DNA of 64,000 nucleotides from Haematobia irritans (taxonomy: Eukaryota > Arthropoda > Insecta > Diptera > Muscidae). The stretch spans positions 270,562,070 to 270,626,069 of the forward strand of contig NC_134397.1 of the NCBI RefSeq assembly GCF_050003625.1, in the 5' to 3' direction. Position numbers and translations under genes: made by a program. Below, piece by piece: positions 1-12,042 of the stretch. The notes beneath the pieces were generated by a model. It did no database searches. It was given only the letters and a program-made list of their open reading frames with translations, and had not been told where the DNA came from. The number at the start of each line of letters is the position of its first letter. The stretch's first letter is position 1.

Positions 1-576
1 CCATAGCAACATACCGGGGAACTGCGAAGAGGATGAGTTGGCAAGGTTAAGGACTACCTTACATATTCCAGGGGAACTAGAATCTGTTGGTATGACCCTG
101 GGTCCTGCAAGCTCATACTGCGTGAGAAAGCTGTTATGATGGCAAATGTTCGATGGGAGAATTGAAATGGTTGCAACGTCACCAAGCAAATATGGCCCCA
201 TTTAAACTTAAACCGCACACTAGATATGCTAGTGTTCTCGAGACGTCAGATATCGCTCCTGATATCTGCTATAACGGGTCATTGCCTGATAGGCGATTTT
301 GCAAAAACTATTGGCGCGAAGTATAATGACTATTGTATGAGCTGCCATGATGCGGAGGAAAAGGAATCAATTAAACACCTCTTGTGTGAGTGTCCTGCAT
401 TAGGTGTAAGGCGTTAGCAAATCTTACGGAGCATATAGGTTTAGATTACTGGCGGACCTGGAAAACTTTAACTTAAGCAGTCTGCTGATGTTTTTGGAAC
501 AATTATTATTTTCTTCTATTGAACCAACCAGTTCAACAGAAAAAAATAATCGAGAAGGTTCAGCGATTAAAACTAG
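1..576 (+). pseudogene. Non-LTR retrotransposon remnant: RNase H end and C-terminal zinc-binding region
   Basis: The first frame (from base 2) reads HSNIPGNCEEDELA, which matches the end of the RNase H domain carried by I/Jockey/R1-type LINEs (usual form H-x-GIPGNE-x-ADELA). After a frame change, 226-417 is open and encodes LTGHC-like ITGHCLIGDFAK, then CMSCHDAEEKESIKHLLCEC, a Cys/His cluster typical of the region after RNase H in these elements. A stop follows at 415-417 and the tail to about 576 is broken. No reverse transcriptase lies inside the window, so the element is cut by the window edge or 5' truncated. At least one frameshift and several stops make it a dead copy. Confidence 0.75.
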
Positions 577-598
577 AAGTGCCCATATGTAATAGGTA

Positions 599-884
599 CA
601 CAGAAAAAATTCACGAACATTTTTCCAATTAAAATCTTAATTGAGTTTTAAAAAATATTCAATTAAAAATTTAATTGATTCAACAAATTTTTTTATTGAA
701 ACAAAAATCAATCACACAAATTAATAGTAACAATTAATTTTTTAATTGACTGTCAATTAATTTTTTAGTTGGATCAATTAATTTTTTAATTGATACTATC
801 ATTTCTGTGATTGAAGACATTTGAATTAAACAATTAATTGGATCAATTAATTTCGTGATTGAATCAGAAAAAAATTTTTTTGTG
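599..884. mobile_element. MITE-L copy 1 (TA-flanked, AATTAATT-rich)
   Basis: The ends are CACAGAAAAAA and TTTTTTTGTG, flanked by TA at 597-598 and 885-886. The interior is dominated by runs of CAATTAATTTTTTAATTG in both orientations and holds the block GTGATTGAAGACATTT, which recurs in the other copies (11765, 45535, 53637, 62164). It has no coding capacity. The TA duplication fits Tc1/mariner-type mobilisation, which is inference. Confidence 0.75.
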
Positions 885-895
885 TACTTCTAGTT

Positions 896-976
896 AATGT
901 GGTATCACAATGACCTGAATAGTCTAAGTGAGCCTGAATTTTAATCGGGCTGCCACTTTAACCCAACCTAACCTAC
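896..976 (+). mobile_element. SINE 3' fragment with AACCT tail
   Basis: This matches the 3' end of the SINE at 13551-13893 and 15238-15417: a block containing GAATAGTCTAAGTGAGCCTG, then CGGGCTGCCAC, and a tail of AACCTAACCTA. The tRNA-like head is missing, so it is a 5'-truncated copy. Confidence 0.7.
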
Positions 977-1034
977 TTGGCACAGAGACTTGTATTATAT
1001 TGTAAACATGGAATAAAATAAATAAAAAAAAATT

Positions 1035-1878
1035 AAGGAAAGTCTAAAGTAGGGCGGGCCGACTATATTATACCCTGCACCACTTGTAGATCTAAATTTT
1101 CGATACAATATCACATCCGTCAAATGTGTTGGGTGCTATATATAAAGGTTTGTCCCAAATACATACATTTGCATATCACTCGATTTGGACAGAATTTGAT
1201 AGACTTTTACAAAATCTGTAGACTCAAAATTTAAGTTGGATAATGCACTAGGGTGGAACACAATTTTAGTAAAAACAAGTAAGGAAAGTCTAAAGTCGGG
1301 CGGGGCCGATTGACTATACTACTAATTGTACTCCTAGTGAAAAATTTCAACAAAATCGGCCAAAAATCTGGCTTCTGGGGCCATATAAGTCCATATCGGG
1401 CGAAAGATATATATGGGAGCTATATCTAAATCTGAACCGATTTCAATCGAATTTTGCACACTTGACTATACGACTAAGTGTTATGTTTGTACAAAATTTC
1501 AAGCAAATCGGTATAAAACTCTGGCTGCTGGGTCTATATTAGTGCATATCGGGCGAAGTATATATATATGGGAGCTATATCTAAATCTGAACCGATTTCT
1601 TCCAAAATCAATATGGTTCTATTCTGACCCAAATTAGGAACATGTGCCAAATTTGAAGGCGATTGGACTTAAACTGCGACCTAGACTTTGATCACAAAAA
1701 TGTGTTCACAGACAGACGGACGGACGGACGGACAGACGGACATGGTTATATCGACTCAGGGACCAACCCTGAGCATTATTGCCAAAGACACCATGTGTCT
1801 ATCTCGTCTCCTTCTGGGTGTTACAAACATATGCACTAACTTATAATACCCTGTTCCACAGTGTGGCGCAGGGTATAA
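1035..1878 (+). mobile_element. Rep-C element, duplicated head
   Basis: Two rep-C heads (AAGGAAAGTCTAAAG then GGGCGG and GCCGA) start at 1035 and 1276. They are followed by monomers containing GGGAGCTATATCTAAATCTG, a GTCY-type tract at about 1712-1741, and the block TATCGACTCAGGGAC. The element ends at a 31-nt hairpin, 1846-1876, with outer stem ATACCCTG/CAGGGTAT and inner stem CCAC/GTGG. It is noncoding; the short ORFs across it are translations of monomers. Confidence 0.75.
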
Positions 1879-2137
1879 ATATGGGAAACATTTAAATCTG
1901 AAGCAATTTTAAGGAAACTTCGCAAAAGTTTATTTATGATTTATGGCTCGATATATATGTATTAGAAGTTTAGGAAAATTAGAGTCATTTTTACAACTTT
2001 TCGACTAAGCAGTGGCGATTTAACAAGGAAAATGTTGGTATTTTTACCATTTTTGTCGAAATCATAAACACACATATATGGGAGCAATATCTAAATCTGA
2101 ACCGATTTCAATCAAATTTGGCACACATGACTATATT

Positions 2138-2571
2138 CCCACCAAAAAAAGCGTCGCCAAAAAAGTAATAAAAATGTTCTTTTTGGATCCGGAAGTGGTG
2201 CAAAATTGACACAGAAGCGATGAACTTAACATGGTCTTGTCATAGGACGGAAGTTCTCCATTTCTGCAGCCGTTGCACTGAATTTGCATCACTTCTTTAG
2301 GTGTGATCCAAATTCAATGTTTTGGATGTTTTTTTTTTCGACAAAATTTAAATAATTTCTACCATTTTATGAATTCTTACTCACTTTTTAACCTATTTGA
2401 AACAAAAAAAGTTAAAATTACCCTTTAAAAGTATGAAAAAACCAAGTTATAAAAAATTGAATTAAAAGAACTTCCTGGGTAGTTAAAGTAAAGAACATCA
2501 TTGGGAGTACATCTTCTGGAAGTGCTTTTAAAGTTGTGCATTTGGAAGAACTTCCAAATTTTTTTGCTGGG
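2138..2571. mobile_element. MITE-E copy 1 (434 bp)
   Basis: The inverted ends are CCCACCAAAAAAAGCG and, read from the other end, CCCAGCAAAAAAATTTGG. The interior includes GCGTCGCC, TTCTTTTTGGATC, GTGGTGCAAAATTG and GCCGTTGCA...TTTGCATCACTTC, all shared with copies at 2947, 25627 and 50700. It interrupts rep-C and is noncoding. I could not settle the target duplication. Confidence 0.75.
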
Positions 2572-2590
2572 TTACTAATTGTACTCCTAG

Positions 2591-3640
2591 CATAAGCGTA
2601 GGAAGGCCTCTGGGGAGGGGGCTTAGACCCCCCCCAGAAAAATTTTAGCCCCCCCAGAATTTGAAACTCTATTTATGATTTTCCATTTTTCAATAAATGT
2701 CAATAGTTTTTTTAATTTTTATAAAAATTAAACAAGTATAATCGCACAAAGTTCCGCTAAAGACTTTCATGAACAATCGAATTACTTGGGTTGTGCTAGC
2801 AGTTGCCGATGGCAATGTTTGAAGTCAGATATTTATGAAATAAAGCTGTGGTTGAACTTTTGATTGATTTAGTTTAGTCAATTTAATTTAAAAAATAGTA
2901 ATTGATATTAAAACTATTCTTTCATAAATTAATATCTTAATAATGCTGTGAAAAAGCGTTGCCAAAAAAGTAGTGAAAATGTTCTTTTTGGATCTAGAAG
3001 TGGTGCAAAATTGGCGGAGAAGAAATGAATGTAATATGAGCTTGTCATAGGACAAATGTCCACCGTTTCAACAGCCGTTGCAATGAATTTGCATCACTTC
3101 TTAAGGTGAGATCCGAATACAGTCTTTTGAATGTGAATTAAAAAATTTTGTGATATTTTCCCAAATAAATAATTTTTATATTGTTTTTATGATTTTTAGG
3201 GCATTCTTACGCTTGTTTGAAACGTTTTTCCTCGCATAATTTCCAAAATTATCGATTATCCTATAATGGATTTAGCAGTTTTGTGGCAAAATTTGAATAA
3301 TTTGTACCAATTTATTTATTCTTACTCTTTTTTAAACTATTTGAAAAAAAAAGAAAACAAAAAATTACACATTAAAATATGAAAAAAATGAAGTAAAAAA
3401 AATTCCTGTGTAGTTAAAATAATTGAGGAAATTTTTGGAAGTACTTTTAAAGTTTTGCTGGGAAAAGTGTGGAACTACTTTTAGTTCCTTTATTATAAAT
3501 TAATTGTCGAGTTATTTTGATGTCTAATTTTTTATTCAATTTTATGAAATAAAACATTAATTGAACCTATAAGTTCAGTCTATAAATTTTTAGCTGGGGG
3601 CTATAGCCCCCCCTAGGAAAATTGTCTAGCTACGCTAATG
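2591..3640. mobile_element. Non-autonomous hAT-like element with 8-bp target duplication
   Basis: The direct repeat ACTCCTAG flanks the element at 2583-2590 and 3641-3648. The ends are CATAAGCGTAG and, from the right, CATTAGCGTAG (one mismatch). Subterminal G/C runs (GGGGGCTTAGACCCCCC and GGGGGCTATAGCCCCC) make short palindromes near each end. There is no transposase ORF. A second MITE-E copy sits inside it. An 8-bp duplication with short inverted ends is the hAT signature; the superfamily call is inference. Confidence 0.7.
2947..3462. mobile_element. MITE-E copy 2, nested in the hAT-like element
   Basis: It shows the same order of blocks as the copy at 2138: AAAGCGTTGCC, GTTCTTTTTGGATC, GTGGTGCAAAATTGG, TTTGCATCACTTC, and an end near TTTTGCTGGG at 3462. 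It is about 80 bp longer than copy 1, and the left terminal CCCA is lost. Confidence 0.65.
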
Positions 3641-4358
3641 ACTCCTAGTGCAAAATTTCAACCAAATTGGGCCAAAACTCTGGCTTCTGGGGCCATATAA
3701 GTCCATATCGACGAAAAATATATATGGAAGCTATATCTAAATCTGAACCGATTTCAATCAAATTTGGCACACATGACTATACTACCAATTGTACTCCTTG
3801 TGCAAAATTTCAAGCTAATCGGGATAAAACTCTGGCTTCTGGGTCCATATTAGTCCATATCGGGCGAAAGATATATATGGGAGCTATATCTAAATCTGAA
3901 CTGATTTCAATCAAATTTTGCACACTTGACTATACGACTAAGTGTTATGTTTGTACAAAATTTCAAGCAAATCGGTATAAAACTCTGCCTGCTGGGTCCA
4001 TATTAGTGCATATCGGGCGAAAGATATATATGGGAGCTACATCTAAATCTGAACCGATTTCTTCCAAAATCTATTCTGACCCAAATTAGGTACATGTGCC
4101 AAATTTGAAGGCGATTGGACTTAAATTGCGACCTAGACTTTGATCACAAAAATGTGTTCACAGACAGACGGACGGACGAACGGACGGACGGACAGACAGA
4201 CGGACAGACGGTCAGACGGAGATGGTTATATCGACTCAGGGACCCACCCTGAGAATTATTGCCAAAGACACCATGTGTCTATCTCGTCTCCTTCTGGGTG
4301 TTACAAACATATGCACTAACTTATAATGCCCTGTTCCACAGTGTGGCGCAGGGTATAA

Positions 4359-5545
4359 AAAAAATCAAAGAATATTTTAGTTCTAATTCAAATATCTGAT
4401 ACTATTTCCCAAACATAAAACTGTCATTGCTACAATTTAGGTTCATAGCTTTATTATTTATGGTCAAGTGTGCTTGTGTGTATGTGTGTGTTTGTTAGCC
4501 ATAAAATCAATGGTGGCTTATTGCTGGTTATTCGGTTTTTATTTATTATTGTCTTAGCCTAGGGCCAACCAACATTGATTTCGTACAATAGCAGATAAAG
4601 AAATATATCCCTTCCCAAATGACCAAACTGCCTTAAACACACAAATCGTTGTACGATGTAAGATTGAATACGCGATAGCATTTGAGTGTATTAAAGTGTT
4701 TACGTGTAAATGTCAATGAGAATTTATTATAGCTATGGACATTTGGCCTGGTTGGTGGTACAAATCCTGGGTGAGCGCAAAAGCAATTAACAACGAGACG
4801 TCACCATTACAAATGCTCTAAAGATATGTTAGTTTTCAATTAAAGCGAGATACTTATGTGTGTTTTATATTTATTATTTTTTTTTTGTAGGATACTTCTG
4901 CGTCCTACTCTGAGTAGGAGCAGTCATGAGCCAAATATTTCCCATTGAGCCAAAATTTTTATGGTTAACATGAATTCCTGCTATACGAGAATTGATTTAT
5001 TTCGTTGTAAAATAAAATGTTTTAATAAAAAAAAATTATTGTAGCTGTGGATTTCCGTGGTCAGTTCAGCATGACATTTAACAATCCCTATGACCGTATG
5101 CTATAGTACATGAGGCAACAAAAGTACTATTGTTGTTTTTTTTTCTTTTTTTTTTTTGCAACAATAAATAACATAAAATATTGCCATCAATAATAGCATC
5201 ATGTAACGTGTAAATTTACATCAACAAAATAACGGATTTCCTTCATCCCATTGAATCAATAAAAGTTTTTGCGTATCGGCTTACTTCCATGTGACAGCTT
5301 GCCATTAGTAAGGAGTTAAGGTCTAAAGCAGTTAACGTTATATGCATTATGCTACAGGCATATACGATTTAAAATTTACTGAGACAGATGACGTTCTAAA
5401 GTTAGTAACACATCGGAGATGGCACATTGTGTTACCAACTCAAAGGCCAGACACTTGTCGTGAGTTGTTGGCTATATTAATACATTACAATTAACCTCTT
5501 ATAAGTGGACACCTCAAAAATGTGGAATAGTCAAGTTACCACGGT
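4359..5545. other. Unassigned AT-rich spacer
   Basis: No coding potential, tandem array or recognised repeat is visible. A short GT-rich run occurs near 4470-4490 and T-rich runs at 4878 and 5135. Confidence 0.5.
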
Positions 5546-7590
5546 TATCACGGTTGCCAAATTTGTTGAATTCTAGCAAAAATGGTAGATTTTTTTACTG
5601 TTTGGTAGATTGGCAGAATTCTTGATGTTTTGTAGATTTTGCAAAATTTTCTATAAAAATAAAATTTTGACAAAATTTTCTATAGAAATAAAATTTTGAC
5701 AAAATTTTCTATAGAAATAAAATTTTTACAAAATTTTCTATAGAAATAAAATTTTCTATAGAAATAAAAGTTTGCTAAATCTTCTGCAGAAAAAAATTTA
5801 CAAAATTTTCTAAATTTTCTGAAGAAATAAAAAATTGACTAACTTTTCTAAAGAAATAAAATTTTGACAAAATTTTCTAAAGAAATAAAATTTTGACAAA
5901 ATTTGGTATAGAAATAAAAAAATTGCCAAAATTTTCTAAAGAAATGACATTTTAACAAAATTTTCTATAGAAATAAAATTTTGACAAAATTTTCTATAGA
6001 AATAAAATTTTGACAAAATTTTCTATAAAAATAAAATTTTGACAAAATTTTCTATAGAAATAAAAAATTTACAACATTTTCTAAAGAAATAAAAAATTTA
6101 CAACATTTTCTAAAGAAATAACATTTTGAAAAATCTTCTAAAGAAATAAAAAACTGACAACATTTTCTAAAGAAAAAAAATTGGAAAAATGTTCTAAAGA
6201 AATAAAATTTTGACAAAATTTTTTAAAGTAATACAATTTTTACAATATTTGCTATAGAAATAAAAACTTGCCAAAATTGTTCATAGAAATAAAATTTTAA
6301 CAAAAATTTCTATAGAAAACAAATTGACAAAATTTCCTTAAGACATAAAATTTTCTAGCAAAAATGGTAGATTTTTTACTGTTTGGTAGATTGGCAGAAT
6401 TCTTGATGTTTTGTAGATTTTGCAAAATTTTCTATAAAAATATAATTTTGACAAAATTTTCTATAGAAATAAAATTTTGACAAAATTTTCTATAGAAATA
6501 AAATTTTGACAAAATTTTCTATAGAAATAAAATTTTGACAAAATTTTCTATAGAAATAAAATTTTGACAAAATTTTCTATAGAAATAAAAGTTTGCTAAA
6601 ACTTCTGCAGAAAAAAATTGACAAAATTTTCTAAACAAATTTTCTAAACAAATGGACAAAATTTTCTATAAAAATAAAATTTTGACAAAATTTTCTATAG
6701 AAAAAAAAAATTGACACAATTTAGTAAAGAAAAAAAATTGTACAAAATTGTCTAAAGAAATAAAAATTTGACAAAATCTTCTAAAGAAATAAAAAATTTA
6801 CAACATTTTGTAAAGAAATAAAAAATTGACAACATTTTCTAAAGAAATAAAATTTTGATAAAATCTTCTAAAGAAATAAAAAATTGACAACATTTTTTAA
6901 AGAAAAAAAATTTAAAAAATGTTCTAAAGAAATGAAATTTTGACAAAAATTTTTAAAGTAATACAATTTTTACAAAATTTGCTATAGAAATAAAAATTGT
7001 TCATAGAAATAAAATTTTAACAAAAATTTCTAAAGAAAACAAATTGACAAAATTTCCTTAAGACATAAAATTTTGACAAAATTGTCTAAAGAAATAACAT
7101 TTTGACAAATTTTTCTAAAGAAATACAATTGTGACAAAATTTGCTATAGAAATACAATTTTGACAAAATTTTCTAAAGAATTAAAAAATTTAAAACATTT
7201 TCTAATGAAAAAAAATTGAAAAATGTTCTACATTAACAAAATTTTGAAAACAAATTTTAAAGTAATACAATTTTGACAAAATTTGCTATAGAAATAAAAA
7301 TTAGCCAAAACTTTCCATAGAAATAAAATTTTAACAAAATTTCCTAAAGAAATAGAATTTTGACAAAATTGAAATGAAAGAAATAAAATTTGACAAAGTT
7401 TTCTACAGAAATGCAATTGTAACAAAATTTGCTATAGAAATACAATTTTGACAAAATTTTCTAAAGAAAAAAAATTGAAAAAATGTTCTACAGAAATAAA
7501 ATTTTGACAAATTTTTTTAAGGTAATACAATTTTGATAAAATTTGCCATAGAAATAAAAATTTGCCAAAAATTTTCCATAGAAATAAAAT
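5546..7590 (+). repeat. Array of a 29-bp near-palindromic unit, with an internal ~0.8-kb tandem duplication
   Basis: The unit has core CTATAGAAATAAAATTTTG followed by ACAAAATTTT, period 29 bp. The arms CAAAATTTT and AAAATTTTG are perfect inverted repeats around CTATAGAAAT. The leading edge GGTTGCCAAATTTG (from 5552) and the block AATGGTAGATTTTTTTACTG introduce the array. That block recurs at about 6360 in the same context, so roughly 5571-6354 and 6355-7072 are tandem duplicates with indels. Units degrade towards the right. All ORFs over it are FYRKFCQNF-type shadows. Confidence 0.85.
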
Positions 7591-7852
7591 TTGTTGTTTT
7601 TTTTTTGATTCATTGTTGGGTTTAATGAACTGCCTGAATTTATTCTGATAACTGGTTGATAGTTTTGCTGCAAGTAGAGGATGCTGATGAGGAATGTGGC
7701 AATTCCGAAACGTGCGTCCATCCAACCATCTTGCAGTCTATAGGGCTTTGTCCAAATAAATTTGACAAACATTCTTTTCCGCTGTTGGTTAAGCTACACT
7801 TGTAGTTTAGTCAATGCATGGTTTTAAGCTGAAATCAAAAAAACAACAACAA
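7591..7852. mobile_element. Short TIR element inserted in the 29-bp array
   Basis: The array is broken by 262 bp of unrelated sequence. Its ends are inverted repeats: TTGTTGTTTTTTTTTTGATT at the left and AATCAAAAAAACAACAACAA at the right. It has no coding capacity. Array units resume directly after it. Confidence 0.6.
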
Positions 7853-8115
7853 TGATTAAATAACAAAACAAAAAGAAATAAAATTTTTACAAAATTTTCT
7901 AAAGAAATAAAAGATTTACAAAATTTTCAATAGAAAAAAATTACAAAATTTCTAAAGAAATAAAAAAATGAAATTTTGACAAAATTTTCTATAGGAATAA
8001 AATTTTGACAAAATTTTCTATTGGAATAAAATTTTGACAAAATTTTCTTTAGAAATAAAATTTTCACAAAATTTTCTTTAGAAATAAAATTTTGATAAAA
8101 TTTTCTTTAAAAATT
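7853..8115 (+). repeat. 29-bp array, continuation
   Basis: About nine further units of the CTATAGAAATAAAATTTTG repeat continue the 5546-7590 array beyond the inserted element, ending near TTTAAAAATTC. Confidence 0.8.
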
Positions 8116-9556
8116 CTTTCTAGCCTTTTTTTACCGTATGTAGTTATTTCAATATAAATGCGAGTCTTCTTAGAAGGAATAATATTTTTGTGCCACTTTT
8201 TAAAACGTATCAATAGTACCGGTGGGCAGCACTTCATCCCAAGACCTCAAACGAGAATATTTATGTCACTTTTTCAAAAAACCTATGACACATTATGATT
8301 GTAGGTATTGTTTAACTATCTTAGCCATCCGAATCTACACAAAAACCCATACAAAAATTTTACACAATTTATTGCCGTTGACTGATAGAAAATATTTTTC
8401 ACATATAAAATTACTTTTCCCCCTTTTACTGGCCATTTACAAATAGCCCATAGTGAATTTAATACAATGAAAATATGCCGTATCCACATCACTCTGTTGA
8501 GATGGTGAATGCAATAAATTACAAAACAAAATCCTCTTCCTTAATTGAAAATTGTGAATGTTTAACTTACTTTGTTGGTAAACATCAACAGCAAAAACAG
8601 AATGAAGGAGTGCTTTGTGTGCACGGTGATCATAATTTATATAGAGAAAAGCCAATTTAACATTTTGCGAAAATAGTCCTTATCATGGTAAGCATACGGC
8701 CATTGCTGAAATTAAAGGAAGTACCAAAGCTCATGAATTGTTCAACATTTAATTATGCCTTGACGGTATAAGCTGTTAAAATGCTTAATGAACTTCGTGG
8801 TCTTTATTTAATATTTAATCAGTCACAAGACGAAAACAGCGACTAGTGATAGCATAATGTGTCTGTCTTCCATAAAAGGAGAAAGGAGAATTTTGTAAAT
8901 TAATTTTTTTTAAACGACATAATTATAACAGCCAATTCTTGATGATAAGCAGGCTTAAAATAAAAAGCAAAAGTTTGTGTATATACCCAGCCGACTTGAT
9001 TAAAAGGAGCTCACATGGCTTGTAGGCCACACACACGAATTGCATAATGATGATTTCCAACACTCCCGGAAAAAAGAATGTGGCGTGAGAAAAAGTTTAA
9101 AGATTCCCGCTCATGCATAGAAGAAAGGTCTATTGTTAAACTGAAGCTAAATTGAAAAATCCATTATGTAAAATTAGACACTGTTATAAGAACTCTTTCA
9201 TATAATCCAAAAAACACTTTTGTTGTATTAAAGTCATTGTTAGGCGGTTTCTACCAAAAGCTTCCCATTTAATTGAATGCTGCCTTAAGGTGGGTTTGGG
9301 CTTTAGAGGGTTAAATACAGACCACCTCGTAGTTTACTTGATACTTGCCCATATATGTACATACATACTACCAGGTGAATGTGAATTAATTCTACACTCC
9401 ACATTCACCAGAAACTTTCATTCATTAGCGTAAGCCATGGTGAGAGTTGTATTGTGTCCGCGGTACATGTATATCCGGTGAAAAAACGTACTGACTTTAA
9501 AATTTTGAAAGCCTTTTTTTTATAATTGAGATTTATTAAAACAAAAATATTATATT
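8116..9556. other. Unassigned spacer
   Basis: No repeat family used elsewhere in the window and no convincing coding exon are visible. ORFs of 61-74 codons occur on both strands at 8222-8660, but they overlap each other, have no recognisable motif and look like chance. Confidence 0.5.
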
Positions 9557-9905
9557 TACTTAAAACAAGTATATACGGCCGTAAGTTTTGTCCAGGCTGA
9601 ATATTATGTACGCTCCAGCATGGATTGTGTAGAAAGTTTTACTAAAGACAATAATCCACACTCGAATCACTTGGATTGTGGTAGCACTTGCCGATGGTAA
9701 GATATCTTAAATCTTTATAACTTTGTCTTTTAAATTGTAATTCACTCCACATGGAGTCTATGTTAAATAAAAAGGCAGATTCAATTCCAATAGAAGCCAA
9801 TTCAGTTCTTGATTTCAACAGACGGACGGTCATCGCTAGATCTATTCAGAATTTCACCACGATTCAGAATATATATACTTTATGGGCTCTGAGACCAATA
9901 TAAAA
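9557..9905 (+). mobile_element. Rep-A element, left part
   Basis: The head ACAAGTATATACGGCCGTAA is followed by the conserved head blocks (GGATTGTGTAGAAAG, CACTTGCCGATGG), a short GACGGACGG remnant of the GTCY tract and the tail block TTTCACCACGATTCAG to CTTTATGGGC. The monomer region is almost absent. The tail is then interrupted by the array at 9906-11485 and finishes at 11486-11541. Confidence 0.7.
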
Positions 9906-11485
9906 TAGAAATAAAATTTTCTATAGAACTAATATTTTGGCAAAATTTGCTATAAAATAAATTTTTAGCAAAATTTTCTAGAAAAATAAAATTTTAGCAG
10001 TATTTTCTATAAAAATAAAACTTTATTAAAATTTTCTATAGAAATTAAATTTTGGCAAAATTTTCTATATAAATAAAATTTTTTGCAAAATATTCAATAG
10101 AAATAAAATTTTGGTAAAATTTTCTATAGAAATAAAAAAAAACTGCACAATTTTTTATTGGAATAAAGTTTTGGTACAATTTTAGATATAAAATTTTGAC
10201 AAAATTTTCTATAACAATAAAGTTTTTGCAAAATTTTCTATGGAAATAAAATGTTGGCAAAATTTCCTATAGAAATAAAAATTTGACGAAATTTTCCGAA
10301 TAAATAAAATTTGGACAAAATTTTTGGAAATTTTCTATAAAAATAAAATTTTGGCAAAATATTCTATAGAAATAAAATTTTGACAAATTTTTTTATAGAA
10401 ATAAAAAAAGCAAAATATTTTATTGAAATAAAGTTTTGGCACAATTTTTAGAAATAAAATTTTGGCAAAAATTTCTATGGAAATAAAATGTTTGCAAAAT
10501 TTTCTATAGAACTAAAATGTTGGCAAAATTTAGTATAGAAATAAAAATTTGACGAAATGTCCCCAAGAAATAAAATTTTGGCAAATTTCCTATAGTAATA
10601 AAAGTTTGACAAAAATAAAATAAAATTTATTGAACTAAAATTTTGTCAAAACTTTCTATAGAAATAAAAAATTGCAAAATTTTTATTGAAATAAAGTTTT
10701 GACACAATTTTTAGAAATGCAATTTTATGCAAAATGTTCTATAGAAATAAATTGTTTGCAAAAATATTTAAGGAAATAAAATGTTGGCAAAATTTTCTAT
10801 AGAAATAAAAATTTCACGCAATTTTCCGAAGAAATAAAATTTGGACAAAATTTTCTAAACAAATAAAATTTTGGCAAAATTTTCTATAGAAACAAAATTT
10901 TGGCAAAATTTTCTATAGAAACAAAATTTTGACAAAATTTTCTATAGAAATAAAATTTTGGCAAAATATTCTATAGACATAAAATTTTGTCAAAATTTTC
11001 TATAGAAATAAAAATTTGACGCAATTTTCCGAAGAGCTAAAATTTGGACAAAATTTTCTAAACAAATAATATTTTGGCAAAATTTTCTATAGAAATAAAT
11101 TTTTGACAAAATTTTCTATAGAAATAAAATTTTGACAATATATTCTATAGAAATAAAATTTTGACAAAATTGTCTATAGAAATAAAATTTTGGTTATACT
11201 TTCTATAGAAATACAATTTTGGTTATACTTTCTATAGGAATAAAATGTTGACAAAGTTTTCTACAGAAATAAAATGTTAACAAAATTTCCTATACAAATA
11301 AACTGTTGACAAAATTTTCTATAGAAACAAAATTTTGACAAAATTTTCTATAGAAATGAAATTTTGACAAATTTTTGACTTTCTGAAGAAATAAGTTTTT
11401 GCAAAATAATATTTTTTTTTTGTTTCGTAGTTTTTTGTAAAATTTTCTCCAAATTTTGGTAGATTATTTTTTTCAAATGGCAACC
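9906..11485 (+). repeat. Second long 29-bp array, ending in TGGCAACC
   Basis: About 50 units of the AATAAAATTTTGnCAAAATTTT repeat with the 29-bp period. Many carry TTGGCAAAA instead of TTGACAAAA, distinguishing this array from the first. The right edge is TTTGGTAGATTATTTTTTTC then TGGCAACC at 11478-11485, the inverse of the GGTTGCCA found at the left edge of the first array (5552). It interrupts the tail of a rep-A element. Confidence 0.85.
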
Positions 11486-11541
11486 ATTGTTACAAACGGA
11501 GTGACAAAGCAAATATGCCCCCTCCTATGGTGGAGGGGGCA
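11486..11541 (+). mobile_element. Rep-A tail with 3' hairpin
   Basis: GTTACAAACGGAGTGACAAA is the conserved rep-A/B pre-terminal block. It is followed by a hairpin at 11516-11541 with a perfect 10-bp stem TGCCCCCTCC/GGAGGGGGCA and loop TATGGT. This completes the element whose left part is 9557-9905. Confidence 0.7.
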
Positions 11542-11764
11542 AATCATTGCACTCATTTTGATTTACACTCTTGGTAATTTTTTGGTGATTTGTGCAAGCC
11601 AGCTGTTTACATAATAGTAAAAAAAGACCGCGGGGCCAAAATTTCCATGTTCGTAGATTCATTGTGAACGAATAATAATATAGAATTCCTGCTGGATGTG
11701 ATGAGACATACTTTCTTCAAAATATCGCTTATAATGGATGTTAATTGTATATATTCTACATATA

Positions 11765-12040
11765 CACACAAAAATATTTCACGAAAATTTTTCCAATTAA
11801 AATTTTAATTGAGTTTTAAAAAATATTCAATTAAAAATTTAATTGATTCAACAAATTTTTGTAATGGAAACAAAAATAATAGTATCAATTAATTTTTTAA
11901 TTGGATCAATTAACTTTTTAATTGACTTTCAATTAATTTTTTAATTGATACTATCATTTCTGTGATTGAAGACATTTCAATTAAAAATTAATTGGATCAA
12001 TTAATTTCGTGATTGAATCAAAAAAAAAATTTTTTGTGTG
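11765..12040. mobile_element. MITE-L copy 2
   Basis: The ends are CACACAAAAATATTTC and TTTTTTGTGTG with TA at 11763-11764 and 12041-12042. The interior matches the copy at 599 closely, including TTTCCAATTAAAATTTTAAT and GTGATTGAAGACATTTC. Confidence 0.75.
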
Positions 12041-12042
12041 TA

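Larger units (their letters stand above)
1879..4358 (+). mobile_element. Second rep-C element, interrupted by two insertions
   Basis: Rep-C sequence runs 1879-2137, resumes at 2572-2590 and again from 3641 to a 3' hairpin ending near 4357. The interruptions are MITE-E (2138-2571) and a hAT-like element (2591-3640). The monomers carry ATCTGAACCGATTTCAATCA, and a GTCY tract spans about 4163-4220. The same leading block (GGGAAACAT to TTCGACTAAGCAGTGG) is found at 48784-48925, showing that it belongs to the family. Confidence 0.7.

Noticed and set aside
8222..8660. Possible small genes of 61-74 codons
   Set aside because: Overlapping on both strands, without splice or motif support; consistent with chance in AT-rich DNA.
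5546..11485. CRISPR-like regular 29-bp repeats
   Set aside because: The units are directly adjacent without unique spacers, are A/T-rich and near-palindromic, and occur in a eukaryotic genome with no cas genes.
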